From Shinisaurus crocodilurus (Eukaryota > Chordata > Lepidosauria > Squamata > Shinisauridae), in the NCBI GenBank assembly GCA_021292165.1, contig CM037879.1:265665160-265729159 (forward strand): DNA of 64,000 bases. The letters run 5' to 3'. The notes beneath the pieces are model-generated. The model saw only the letters and a list, made by a program, of their open reading frames with translations, did not search any database and was not told where the DNA came from. Below are positions 10,560 through 21,559 of the stretch, one piece after another. Numbering within the stretch: position 1 is the first letter of the stretch; each line of letters begins with the position of its first letter. The position numbers and the translations under genes are program-made.

Positions 10560-11215
10560 GTGTGTGTCTTAAAAGGAGCCTGTCTCTTAAGGACACCCCT
10601 ATAATTTTGTAGAAACGGGGGTATGAATGGGGGAGAGGAGGGTATCTGAGAGCCAGTGTGGCGTAGTGGTGAGAGTGTTGGACTGGGACTCTGGAGATCC
10701 GGGTTCTAGTCCCCGCTCGGCCATGAAACTCACTGGGTGACTTTGGGCCAGTCACTGACTCTCAGCCTCACCTACCTCACAGGGTTGTTGTGAGGATAAC
10801 ATGAGGAGGAGGAGGAGGAGGAGGAGGAGGAGGAGGATTATGTAAGCTGCCTGGGGTTCCTTGCAGGAAAAAAGGTGGGGTATAAATATAATAAATTAAT
10901 AAAAATTTCAGGAAAAAAAAACCTCAGGCAGAAAGATTCAAGGGGGGGGAGCAGCAGTGGGGGGAGCACATGTGGGCAAAAAGCCAGCTAATCTGGGGGA
11001 TCAGATGCAACAGAGATCCTCAGGGCCCTTGTGGCTTTATTTCAGCAAGTGCGCATGGACAGCAGGGTGGTGGGGCAGATGACCTCCCAGAGATTCGGGG
11101 CTCTAAATGAAAGATGCAGGGCTCCAGCCCTAGTGGGCTGCCGCCCCGACACCGCCTCTGTCAAGTTCCATCTCTGGCATTTCCAGGTAGGGCCAGGAAA
11201 GGCTCCTGTCTGAAA
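10560..11215 (+). repeat. Dispersed repeat family A, split by a SINE
   Basis: Parts 10560-10647 and about 10906-11215 are contiguous in the copies at 23500-23650 and 52620-52880 (AAGGACACCCCTAT, GGCAGAAAGATT, GCACATGTGGGCAAAAAGCC, TTTATTTCAGCAAGTG). Non-coding. Confidence 0.65.
10648..10905 (+). mobile_element. Sauria-type tRNA-derived SINE
   Basis: Head GAGAGCCAGTGTGGCGTAGT, TTGGACTGGGACTCTGGAGA, body CTTTGGGCCAGTCACTGACT, a (GGA)n expansion at 10801-10836 and an AATAAATTAATAAA tail. Interrupts family A. Confidence 0.9.
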
Positions 11216-11265
11216 CCCCAGAGAGCCATGGCCACTCCGTGAGCTTTCACAATATTGAACTAGAT

Positions 11266-11401
11266 CATGGCTCTCCAACCTTGGGTCCCCAGATGTTGCT
11301 GGCCTACTGCTCCCAGCATACCCAGCCAGCATGGCTAATGCCAAGGGATTCTGGGAGCTGTAGTTCAGCAACATCTGGGGATGCAAGGTTGGAGAGCCCT
11401 G
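11266..11401. mobile_element. hAT MITE, CAGGGCTCT family
   Basis: Full palindrome, flanked by AACTAGAT and ATCTAGAT, an 8-bp duplication with one change. Confidence 0.85.
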
Positions 11402-12754
11402 ATCTAGATGGACCAACCGTCTAAGGAAGCAGACTGTGGGCTCAACTGCACATTACCTGCATCTGAACATAGCCCAACACCCAATGGCCATATTTCTATA
11501 TCCATTCCCACCATTCAGGGGGTTCTTGCCACTTTTCAGCAAGTAGCATCTCTCTCTCTCTCTCTTTCTTTTAGCAATAACCTTTGGGAAAGAGGTATTG
11601 ACAATCCAACCAGGAAGCTACTTTGAACCCCTCGAGGTACACACATCAAATAAAGGAGAAGATTGCACACGATTTCCATACAGACACCCCGGTTTTTCTC
11701 TCAAAGACCTCTCATCAGCAACGCAAGATCCAGGTGTAAACAAAGCTTATGGGAAAGAGGGGCGGGCTCCATTTTATTCACTTACCTTTTACTATCCTCC
11801 AGCGAAGTTCCACAGCGATTCTTATATGAAAACAACATGGGGGGAAATATTCTTCTCGTGTTAAGGAATTCTATTACCTTCGAGCCATATTCATAGCCCA
11901 CAAAGCCAACCCAGTCAGGTCCCAGCTGGGTAAGATTCGAGATAGGGGGACCATTAAAAATAATGATAAAAATCTACAAAAGGAGAAGAAAACGTACCAG
12001 ATAAAGAGATCCTGATTTCCAGTCTCTGCTGGTAGGTGTCACTCCCACCTAATTCTAAAGTAAAGCTTTCACAATGTAGGTTATGAAAAAGCCTACCTTT
12101 TTGCTTTCCCCTGGGGGCCAAACTTTACCAAAGGATAGAAAAAGAATCAGCCAGACCTCGACTTCACCCTGAGCCCTTCCCTATCTAACTGCTCTATGTT
12201 CTTCCCAGCTGAAAAAGCGGCACCTCCTCCACCCTTGTATCTTTTCTGCTGGATAATTAGCTGGGATAGTCACCTGCCTCTGAGTCAAACGCCCGCACAT
12301 TAACCCTTTCCCCTGTCTCTCACGGAGCGGTGCCTGCCAACTCAAAACTAGGGACCATGCAAACATTACCATCATCAGCTAGGGTGGCAAAAAAAAAAAA
12401 AAAAATCGGAGCTGCCAGTTCTTAAATGCCATATCTACGGCACAGGCTTAAACCGGTTTCACAGCCATTCCCTCTCTCCAGAGGGGGAGAGGCTCCTGAT
12501 TTCTAACAGAGAATTCACCACACCCTCACCAACCTACAATTCCCAGGATTAATGGAGGGAAGCCATGCCATAAATCCTAAGAAATAGAAGAATTGCTGAT
12601 TTGCTGCCCTCTAACTGTATTCCCAAACCTGCCACCATAGGTGGGCTGCTTCACCCTGCCTAAAAGAAGGACCAGACCGGCCTACCAGCAGTCTAGGTTT
12701 GCCATCTTTTGCGGCGGCTTAAGAATGATGGTTTCTATGTTGCTTTGAGCACAT
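11402..12754. other. No recognised gene
   Basis: Contains a (CT)n run at about 11550-11566 and a poly-A run at 12390-12406. The 88- and 77-codon frames around 11600-11890 show no family motif or splice context. No inverted ends recognised. Confidence 0.4.
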
Positions 12755-12915
12755 AGATTTCATAGATCATAGAGTTGGAAGGAGCCTACAAGGCTATCGA
12801 GTCCAACCCCCTGCTCAATGCAGGGAACTAGAGGAGGGGTCTCCCATCCAAGTAATAACCAGGCTTGACCCTGCTTAGCTTTCCACACTCAGACAAGCTG
12901 AGCCAGCATGAGCCA
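12755..12915 (-). mobile_element. 5S-rRNA-derived SINE
   Basis: Minus-strand copy with GAAAGCTAAGCAGGGTCAAG and TTACTTGGATGGGAGACC, then a tail TTGAGCAGGGGGTTGGACTC. The plus-strand end is ATTTCATAGATCATAGAGTT. Confidence 0.85.
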
Positions 12916-13359
12916 CATCAGCGTCATCAGCGTCATCAGCATCATCCCCCTTGGCTCCACCTCGGATGACCTACCCTCCACCCCACCAGCCCCAGTGGGC
13001 ACCAGCCGCCACTGGATTGACTACAAGTTGGATGATTCCTGGCAGGAAACGTTCCCTTGTGCGGTCTTTCCTGTCTGGAAGGGGTTGCCCTCTGCCAACT
13101 GTTACCACTTCTCCTTTACATAAGGAAAGGCTTTTTCCGGCTTAGGGAAGGTGGTGCTGGGAACTAGCAGGGATGATTTCACTTTCTGAGTGTTCGTATG
13201 GAATGCTGCAAAACACCCTCAAGATTTTTCAAACTTTCAACTGGGATAACACTCTAAAAACTGGAGGAATGCTAGGATGAGCTAGCGGGGGCTTCCCCAA
13301 CTGGACTCCAAGATCAGAAGCTCAGGTCTCTTTAGAGTGCCCACTCATTTCACGCAATC

Positions 13360-13535
13360 CTACATATGTGTGCTCAGAAGTCCCATTCAGTTCCATGGGG
13401 CTTACTCCCAGGTAAGCCTACTTCGGAACAGACACATAAAAGATTACACTGCACTTTACTAGGAACCAAGTCCCATGGAACTGAATGGGACTTCCTTCTG
13501 AGTAAGCATGCTTCGGATCACACCACACGGTCTTC
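13360..13535. mobile_element. Foldback element with TTACTCCCAGGTAAG arms
   Basis: GAAGTCCCATTCAGTTCCAT and its complement about 100 bp later form long inverted arms. Single-arm relatives at 26770-26840, 32860-32930, 41695-41765 and 42795-42865. Confidence 0.6.
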
Positions 13536-13879
13536 ATTGTGGCTTTCCAGTGTTCTCCTTCTATTTTAATATCAGGCTCCTACTCGTTCTGGAGAAGCAA
13601 CACATAAGGGAGTAGGGTGCATTCTGGTTCCTTTAATATATCCTTCACTGAATTTCCCCCCCTAACTTTTGGAATTGGTGGGTTGTACTTAATGCCATTT
13701 ATGCAGGTGTTGAACTATACAGGGCAGAGGCAACTGTTGAGTTGAGGTTTAATACTGCAATTTCTCTCTCACACACACACACACACTTAACATGGAAGTA
13801 GAATCATATTTTTCTATTTAAATGTTTGTTGTGGCATGTTTGCTGAATTAGTGGACATGAAGTCTGGCAAGGACATACT

Positions 13880-13935
13880 CTTAGGCTCAAACTACACATT
13901 ATGATAATTGCATAGTGTGTAGCTGAGCCTTTAAT
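13880..13935. mobile_element. Short palindromic element
   Basis: AGGCTCAAACTACACATTAT with inverse ATAGTGTGTAGCTGAGCCT. Related arms at 14545-14600. Confidence 0.5.
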
Positions 13936-14149
13936 ATATATATATATATATATATATATGTGACATTAATACCCTGCCTTTCTGCCAAGGAGCCCAAGGC
14001 AGCATACATGATCCTCCTCCACTCCAAAGTGTGTGTGGCCCTGCATGAGGGGGGGGGGGGAGAGGAGGAATTTCAGGAAGCAAATGGGTGGGGGAGAAGG
14101 TTTAATCCTCCCCCTCCTGGTGCACACTGGTCCAAATGGGGCAGCAGCA

Positions 14150-14525
14150 CATACTTAGGGCTTCTCTACACAAAGCATTTATTGTGTCCTCACTCACAGT
14201 AGTTTGTGGGTGCATCCTCCAGGGCCTCCTGTGCTTTCCAAGCAATCCTGCAGCTTTTTTTCAGAACAAGGAAAATGAGCTATTCAATTTCCAATGCCAA
14301 AGGAACCAGAATGAGAGGCTCCTGTATTTTCGCAATTCTGCTATGCCACAGTGCCACCTTGTGGTTGAGTAATGGAACATACAGAAAGGCAGGGAAAAAC
14401 ACACACACACACCCCAGAAAAAAATCATGTGTAAAGCAGCTGAACTTAATCCCGCAAAGAATCCAGAAGCAGAAGCCTCGGTAAAGTGGTGGGTTAAAAG
14501 CTTCATGTAGAAAAGCCCTTACTCA
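14150..14525. mobile_element. Foldback family C (GGGCTTCTCTACACAAAG)
   Basis: Ends GGGCTTCTCTACACAAAGCA and TTCATGTAGAAAAGCCC. Related copies at about 24860-25135, 51359-51700 and 61630-61845, each with AATAAATGCCT/TGTGTAGA-type ends and TTCCTATTTTCGCA-like inner sequence. Non-coding. Confidence 0.6.
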
Positions 14526-14999
14526 CAAGTAAGGTAAAGAATAGGCTCAGCTACACGTTATGCAATTAACGTAAGATGTATTTTGACCCTTAGGGCCAAA
14601 CTATATGCAATGCTAAATTCCACTGCAGTACCAACAAAAATCACACACATGCTATGCCTGCTAATAGCCCCAAAAAGAAAGCCCGCACTACCTGCAACGG
14701 AGGCTTCCCTCCTGGTGCTAACAGCAAGCCTGAAAAGGGGGTGACTTTTATTGGGACTGTGGTGGAAGAGGAAAAAGTTAAATCTCCCCTCTCTGTGCAC
14801 AGTGGTCCTAATGAAATTGGGGGAAGGAGGGGTTCCATGCATAATTAATTTTTTTTTTTTAAAGCATAGAGGTGATTGCTAACTGCAATATTTAGTGTCA
14901 CATTTCATTTGGTCCTTAGGTTTGGAATTGGTTAATATCATAGCCTGTTCTCTCGTTTCATAATCTTTTATTTATTTATAATTATTTTAGGGCCCCTTT

Positions 15000-15380
15000 A
15001 AGGGTAGAACCCTCTCTAGGTGACGTACATGATAAAAACCATATAAAGTGGATACAATAAAAATCAATAAGCACACATTCAATAAAAATCCATAAAAAAC
15101 AGAGATTACCAATAAAAATCAATACAAACAGAAATGACCAATAAAACCAGCAGCCCAAAATACTATGGGAAGGCCAGAGAAAACAGGTGGGTCTTCAGAG
15201 CCTTCCTGAAGACCCGCATAAAGGGGCCTGATGCCTGATGAACCCCCCAAAGGAAGCCAATTCCAGAGCTGCAGGGCCACCACAGATAAGGCCCTCTCTC
15301 TTGTACTCACCAGCGTAACTGCCCTTGGAAGTGGGCAAGTGAGAAAGGCTTCTAAAATGGAATAGTGGGAACTACTAGAA
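15000..15380 (-). mobile_element. L2-type LINE 3' part
   Basis: Minus strand reads STRERALSVVALQLWNWLPL, the common L2 ORF2 tail, followed by a 3' end. Truncated. Confidence 0.65.
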
Positions 15381-15728
15381 TCTATTAGTGGAACTGTAGG
15401 TGTCTTTTGTGTCAACTATGGCACTTAAGACATGTGTAAAAAGGGCACAAGGTTTTTGTTTTGTTTTTGTTTTACTCTGAGCTAGGGAAAAGAAAAAAAG
15501 GACATTTATGAATTGTGGCAGACTTCCTAGATGCATAATACTTCCATGTAGGGTAACATGTGCAAAACTGTGTAGATTGTCACATCTAGCCATATCATGC
15601 ATGCTCACTTCAATGCAATTGGCAGCAGCCCCCATGGACTACAAACACAAAAGAACAGGCATGTGTGACTTCGCCTGAGTTGATGTACACACAACTTGTT
15701 TTCCTCTGAATCCTGAATCCATGTAGGC

Positions 15729-15869
15729 AAGGGATGGGCAACCTGTGACCCTCCAGATGTTGTTGGAGGACTCCAGCTTCCATCAGCCCCAGTTGGCATG
15801 ACCAATGGTAAGGAATGATGGGAACTGGAGTCAGACATCATCCGGATGGCCACAGGTTCTCCACCCCTG
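15729..15869. mobile_element. hAT MITE
   Basis: Ends AAGGGATGGGCAACCTGTG and CCACCCCTG, flanks ATGTAGGC and GTGTAGGC form an 8-bp duplication with one change. Confidence 0.85.
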
Positions 15870-16302
15870 GTGTAGGCAATCTGTCACATTGGAAACAGTT
15901 CTGATGCTCCTTCTGATTTCTGATGGTTGGAGGTGCTGCATCCATGGCTTTGGTTCATGGCCCTCTCAAGTTGCATTCTTCGTTGCAAAACTGTTGCTAC
16001 TGCCACCATTTAATTTATATAACATTTGCATTACGGTGTGCTCAGCCCTCGGTCTTACAAAGACATGCATTTCACTCTAACATCCCACTCCAAAACACAT
16101 TCAGAGAAGATAGTCCCACTGATTTCAGTAGAACTTACTTCCGTGTAAATGCTGCAGTGCAGAAGAGACTGCACATGTTATCCCTTGTTCAGAGATAATA
16201 TTGTTTTGCTAGATAATAGCCACTGTGGCTGTATACAGATGATTATTCCTCTGGATCCATGGGGGTAATTTGCACCAGCCAATATGATGGCACTGGCCTT
16301 GA

Positions 16303-16494
16303 TCTGTAGGCCTGTGGCTCACACTGGCTCAGCTTGTCTGAGCGTGGAAAGCTAAGCAGGGTCAGGCCTGGTTATTACTTGGATGGGAGACCCCTCCTCT
16401 AGTTTCCTGCATTGAGCAGGGCTGCTGCTGCAGGGGGTTGGACTCGATGGCCTTGTAGGCCCCTTCCAACTCTATGATCCTATGAATCTATGAA
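16303..16494 (+). mobile_element. 5S-rRNA-derived SINE
   Basis: Head AAGCTAAGCAGGGTCAGGCC and TTATTACTTGGATGGGAGAC copies the 5S rRNA internal promoter region. The tail GGTTGGACTCGATGGCCTTG to CTATGAATCTATGAAA matches the resident CR1-type LINE end. Confidence 0.9.
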
Positions 16495-16564
16495 ATCTAG
16501 CAGGGGGTGGAAAGTGTGTGTCACTGTGGGAGGAAAAACCCTGTTAGATCTTTATCCCTAATTC

Positions 16565-16740
16565 AAAAAATCATAGAGTTGGAAGGGACCTCAAAGTTCC
16601 TCTAGTCCAACCTCCTGTCCTGCCAATGCAGGAAATCCACTACTACAGTACCCGACAGGTGGCCATCCAGCCTCTGCTTAAAACCCTCTAAAAAAAAGGA
16701 GACCTCACCACCTTATGAGGCACCTTAGAAGCCAGATTTG
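16565..16740 (-). mobile_element. CR1-type LINE 3' end
   Basis: Plus strand reads TCATAGAGTTGGAAGGGACC, CTAGTCCAACCTCCTG, GGTGGCCATCCAGCCTCTGC: the reverse of a CR1 3' end. Short, 5'-truncated. Confidence 0.7.
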
Positions 16741-16890
16741 CCCCATTTTCTGTGAGACAGCCCTTCAAATAATCTGCAGTTCCATAGACTTCAAAGGAGG
16801 TGTGAAATTGACTAGATCCTACTGGAAAGCTACCTCTAGATAGTCAATTTCACTTGAAGGAAATGGTTGCCCTAGTTTTATTCTGTAAAG

Positions 16891-17308
16891 CAGGAGTCCT
16901 CAAACTTTTTAAACAGGGGGCCAGTTCATTGTCCATCAGACTGTTGGGGGGCCGGACTATAGTTTGAAAAAAATATGAACGAATGGATCAAGTAAAAAAA
17001 AAAAAAAAGGACCCAGGTCCTTTTTTTTACTTGATAGGGGTGAATTTTTTCCCCCTTAAATGGAAAGTTATTTTATTTATTTATTTTATTTTATTTTTAT
17101 ACCACCCAATAGCCAAAGCTCTCTGGGTGGTTTACAGCAATTAACAAGACAGTCCCTGCCCGCAGGCTTACAATCTAAAAAGACACGACACACAAGGAAA
17201 AAGGAATGGAGAAGGAGGAAGGGGGAATATTAATGAATACTCCTGGCATTAATGAATACTCCGATAGGCCGCGGATGTGGCCCGCGGGCCTTAGTTTGAA
17301 GATCCCTG
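16891..17308. mobile_element. hAT (Charlie-like) non-autonomous element
   Basis: Ends CAGGAGTCCTCAAACT and AGTTTGAAGATCCCTG with exact 8-bp duplication CTGTAAAG (16883-16890, 17309-17316). The interior has an A-run/T-run hairpin at about 16993-17033 and an L2 fragment at 17050-17230. The empty site TCTGTAAAGAGTTAC is present in unit 2. Confidence 0.92.
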
Positions 17309-17504
17309 CTGTAAAGAGTTACAGGATCACCTTGATAGATATGCACCCATCCTTTCACACACTAATAATATTTTTTTAAAAAATCAAATGCTTCGAAACT
17401 GCTCCAGATTTGGGGGGGCTGGGGTGGAACGGGGATCTCATCATGGCACCATCCAAATAGTGTCCATGACAATCAAAGGAGGTGTGAAATTGGCTAGATC
17501 CTAC

Positions 17505-17666
17505 AGGCCTGTGGCTCACACTGGCTCAGCTTGTCTGAGCGTGGAAAGCTAAGCAGGGTCAGGCCTGGTTATTACTTGGATGGGAGACCCCTCCTCTAGT
17601 TTCCTGCATTGAGCAGGGGGTTGGACTCGATGGCCTTGTAGGCCCCTTCCAACTCTATGATCTATG
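17505..17666 (+). mobile_element. 5S-rRNA-derived SINE in duplicated unit 2
   Basis: Complete copy from GGCCTGTGGCTCACACTGG to CTATGATCTATG. Unit 1 has the uninterrupted GATCCTACTGGAAAGCTACC, defining both ends. Confidence 0.92.
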
Positions 17667-17890
17667 AAAGCTACCTCTAGATAGTCAATTTCACTTGAAG
17701 GAAATGGTTGTCCTTTCTGTAAAGAGTTACAGGATCACCTTGATAGATTATGCATCCATCCTTTCACACACTAATAATATATTTTAAAAATAATAATAAT
17801 CAAATGCTTCGAAACTGCTCCAGATTTGGGGGGCTGGGGTGGAAGGGGGGATCTCATCATGGCACCATCCAAATAGTGTCCATGCCAATC

Positions 17891-18845
17891 ACACCAAAAC
17901 ACACACACATGTCCTTTGAGGGCTTGTTCTGGCTTTTCTAGAGTGCAGCCGGGAGCACATCAAAACTGTCATTGCCCAAAGTACACAGGCCAAACCAAAC
18001 TTTAAAAATGAACCTGTGCCCAATGGCTAATAACAGTTCTATAACACCACTTCAAAATCTACAAATAATGATTGATTCAACATAGCCTGTGTTTAGGGAT
18101 GGGGTACGGATTTAGATGCATCTGTATAAGTCTTTCTTCAGGGTTTGGATGCTCTCATGTCCACCTGCATGGCAAATGAGGTCAATATCAGGACCAACAT
18201 GAGCTACGTTTCTAACACAATCCAAGGTGTGACTCTCAACACAAGCTTCCCTTTGATCTCTCCTGAACTTTCCACTTAGTGTTAAAACATCAAACTGGAA
18301 GCAGACGTTGTTCCAATGCAGTAGTGTTCTAAGGGTGACATTACATGTAAGCTAATGGTGAAGTCTTCACAAAATCGGAGTTTCTAAGTATACGCTTCGG
18401 GGGGTGGGGTGGGGTGCTGGTGTTCCCCCCTTGTTGTTATGCTCCTCAGTAAGTCCTGATCTCTTGTTGCACCACCTTCAAGAGTATCTGAAGCTTTAGT
18501 GTAAGATAATCTGCAGCAGGAAAAAGACACAGAGAGAATAAGAGCCCTTTCCCCATTCGAAAAGGTTGAAATGCATCTCATCGGGCTTAGTTACTGGCAG
18601 GAAATGATTTAAGCTAAAATATGCTATATTTTTGTATTTTGGCCTCACCTCTTTTGCCTTCAGCCCCACCCACTTGAATGCATCCCCCCCCACACACACA
18701 CAATGGAATATGGCCCTCAGGCTGAAAGAAGTTCAACACCCTTGGCTGTAAAGTCATGTGCCAGATATTAGAATCTTTGTAAACATGGACTCTGTGGACT
18801 CAATCCAGTTCAGGGTGGGTGCATCAGCTTCAGAGGGATCCCTGT
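17891..18845. other. No recognised gene; one old repeat at 18640-18750
   Basis: Unique-looking AT-rich sequence. 18640-18750 reads as the reversed old hAT-like repeat (CCAGCCCAC, GGCCCTCAGGCTGAAAG). Nothing else recognised. Confidence 0.4.
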
Positions 18846-18849
18846 AGGG

Positions 18850-18977
18850 CAGCCTTTTTCAACCCGCGATGTTTGGAACTTCAACTCCCAGCAGCCCCAG
18901 CCAGCATAGAAAATGGTCAAGAATGCTGGGAATTGTAGTCCAAAACGTCTAGAAGGCACCAGGTTTGGAAAGGGTGT
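18850..18977. mobile_element. Degraded palindromic hAT MITE
   Basis: CAGCCTTTTTCAACCCG to GGTTTGGAAAGG with inner arms CTCCCAGCAGCCCCAGCCAG and the inverse. No clear flanking duplication. Confidence 0.6.
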
Positions 18978-19286
18978 TGTAGGGGATGACAGAGCCCACT
19001 TCTTCCCCCCTCCATTCCTCCTGCAGGGCATGCACATAGGTGCATGGGCTGGTGGTATCACACCAGGCTGTTACAGAGAATGGGAGGCCTGTGTGCAAAT
19101 ATCCCCACCCCTGGTCCAATCCACCCCCTAGGCTGGGTCAAGTAACATGACCTCAGAGCTGATGTGGGGGCAGGGCCAAATAGAGGTATGGGAAATTTGG
19201 ACAGGCCTCCCGTTCCCTGTAATGGACTGCACAAGAACCAAGGGAGGACAGGGGGAAAGACCGCACCCTATGGGACCCCTACCCAT

Positions 19287-19494
19287 TGTGCAAGGGAGGC
19301 TAGTGACACCTATGTCAGTGGGGCTCCTTATCCATTGCAGCTGTTTGTTTGGGCTTCATAGGATCTATCCGTGGTGCTGAACTCTATCCCACAAAATAGG
19401 TCCACCACCACGGATAGCTCTTATAAAGCTCAAAATAAAAGATGCAATGGATAAGGAGCCGCACTGATGTAGGAGTCACCAGCCTCCCCTGGAC
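19287..19494. repeat. Foldback with ~48-bp arms
   Basis: Arms around GGGGCTCCTTATCCATTGCA (19318-19340) and TGCAATGGATAAGGAGCCGC (19442-19461), flanked by GGGAGGCTAGTGAC and its inverse. A smaller hairpin CTATCCGTGGTG / CACCACGGATAG lies inside. Confidence 0.7.
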
Positions 19495-19911
19495 TTAAGT
19501 ATTCACTGCTTTGTTAAGTGTGTAAAATTGCAATGACTAACTAGCAGACATGTACTGCCACTGTTGTATATAGTTCTGCACCTTATATCAGCTTACCATG
19601 CTTTACTTGCTACAATATGCGACCCCCGAGCTTGTGTTTTATACTGTGTGTGTGTGTGTGTGTTCCCCCCCCCCTTTCTTGTATTTTTTTGGATTGTAAA
19701 TCGCTCAGAGTGGCCAGAGTGGATGTCTGGCCAGATGGGCGATTCATAAATATAATAAATAAATAATAAATAAATAAGGGCTGGCTGGTCTTACTGACAT
19801 GATCTTAAGTGTCCACGTAACCTGCACTCAACTTCATGTTAGTGAAAGCCAGCTTGATCTAAACCCAGAAAGCACTGGTTCTATTAGACCAGGTCCTCCA
19901 GATTCTACTAG

Positions 19912-20027
19912 ACTTGTGGTCCTCCAGGTGTTTTGGCCTACAACACCCATCATCCTTCACCATCGGTTATGCTGGGCTGATGGGAGTTGCAGGCCAAAAC
20001 ATATGGAGGGCCACAAGTTACCCTCCC
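19912..20027. mobile_element. Palindromic hAT MITE
   Basis: CCTCCAGGTGTTTTGGCCTA and its inverse CAGGCCAAAACATATGGAGG, 70 bp apart. Degraded ends. Confidence 0.6.
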
Positions 20028-20289
20028 CTATATTACACATTGTTGTTAGCATGCCGCAACAGATCTAGCCTAGTTTCTGTGCCTGGAAGTAGTTTACTTA
20101 AAAGCTGAATTGCTATTAAGGATGTGCGCATGTCTGTGTGAAACGCCCAGGATTAGAAACGCCCAGGATTACCCATCTACTTTGCAGAGCCAATTGCTCT
20201 GAATTAAAGCCAGACATTTTCTTTAATCTTATCACCTGAAGCCTATGTCTGCGTCCCCTTTCACAAGGGGAAAGTGGAGGGACAATCTC

Positions 20290-21486
20290 TGGAGTAGCCT
20301 TCCCCAACCTGAGTTCCTCCAGATGATTTGGCCTATGACTTAGAATCATAGAATCAATCATAGAAAAGTAGAGTTGGAAGGGGCCCATAAGGCCATTGAG
20401 TCCAACCCGCTGCTCAATGCAGGAATCCAAGTCAAAGCATCCCTGACAGATGGCCATCCAGCTGCACCTTGAATGCCTCCAGAGTGGGAGAGCCCACCAC
20501 CTCCCTAGGTAGTTGGTTCCATTGTCTTATTGCTCTAACAGTCAGGAAATTTTTCCTGATGTTTAGGTGGAATCTGGGTTCCTGTAACTTGAGCCCATTG
20601 TTCCGTGTCCTGCAAACTGGGATGATCGAGAAGAGATCCTGGCCCTCCTCTGTGTGACAACCCTTCAAGTACTGGAAGAGTGTGATCATATCTCCCCTCA
20701 GTCTCCTTTTCTGAAGGCTAAACATGCCCAGTTCTTTCAGTCTTTCCTCATAGGGCTTTGTTTCCAGTCCCTTTATCATCTTTGTTGCCCTCCTCTGAAC
20801 CCTCTCCAGTTTGTCTACGTCCTTCTTAAAGTGTGGTGCCCAGAACTGGACACAGTACTCAAGATGAGGCCTAACCAGTGCTGAGTAAAGGGGAATTATC
20901 ACTTCACGTGATTTGGAAGCTATACTATTAATACAGCCCAAAATAGCATTTGCCTTCTTTGCAGCCACATCGCATTGCTGGCTCATATTCAGTTTGTGAT
21001 CTACAACAATTCCAATTCTCACTTGTAGTATTGTTGAGCCAAGTGTCCCCCATTCTGTCTGGTTTCCTTTCCCTAGGTGCAGCACTTGGCATTTATCCCT
21101 ATTAAATTTCATTCTGTTGTTTTCAGCCCCGCACTCCAGCCTATCGAGATCGCTTTGAATTTTGTTTCTGTCTTCCAGAGTATTAGCTGTTCCACCCAAC
21201 TTTGTGTCATCTGCAAATTTGATAAGCATTCCCTGCACCTCCTCATCCAAGTCATTAATAAAAATGTTGAAGAGCACTGGGCCCAGGACCGAGCCCTGCA
21301 GTACCCCACTCGTTACCTCTCCCCAGTTTGAGAAGGTACCATTGATAAGCACTCTTTGAGTTTGATTCTGTAGCCAATTGTGTATCCACCTGATAGTTGT
21401 TCCATCTAGCCCACTTTTAGCTAGCTTATCTCTGACCACTGGCCATGTTGGCTGAGGCTGATGGAAGTTATAAGTCAAAAAAGCAA
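20290..21486. mobile_element. Palindromic hAT MITE split by a CR1 insertion
   Basis: CCTTCCCCAACCTGAGT...GGCCTATGACT (20290-20340) and GGCCATGTTGGCTGAGGCTG...CTTATAAGTC-like arm (21432-21486) are the halves of one palindrome. Confidence 0.6.
20341..21436 (-). mobile_element. CR1-type LINE, 5'-truncated, open reverse-transcriptase frame
   Basis: A 354-codon frame ends at 20432 and contains SGVLQGSVLGPVLFNIFIND, the catalytic FADD box (residues 94-97), RPHLEYCVQFWAPH and RRLRGDMITLF in CR1 order. It codes the second half of the reverse transcriptase plus the C-terminus. The first ~20 residues belong to the interrupted hAT. 3' end about 90 bp past the stop, ending in TCTATGATT-type repeats. No stop or frameshift inside, so fairly recent, but it lacks endonuclease and ORF1 and cannot be active. 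Confidence 0.9.
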
Positions 21487-21559
21487 GTTCTAGCAATGCA
21501 GCAATTTCAGGGATGCTCTACTGGATCCAATCATCCAAAATTATCCAAATTCTACTCAC

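Larger units (their letters stand above)
16791..17890 (+). repeat. Tandem duplication, two ~256-bp units each carrying a different insertion
   Basis: Unit 1 is 16791-17472, unit 2 is 17473-17890. Both read TCAAAGGAGGTGTGAAATTG ... AATAGTGTCCATG. Unit 1 alone contains a hAT (16891-17308); unit 2 alone contains a 5S SINE (17505-17666). Each preserves the other's empty site. Confidence 0.92.

Noticed and set aside
16320..16400. 5S ribosomal RNA gene
   Set aside because: Only the promoter half of 5S is matched, followed by a LINE-type tail, in five dispersed copies; this is a SINE.
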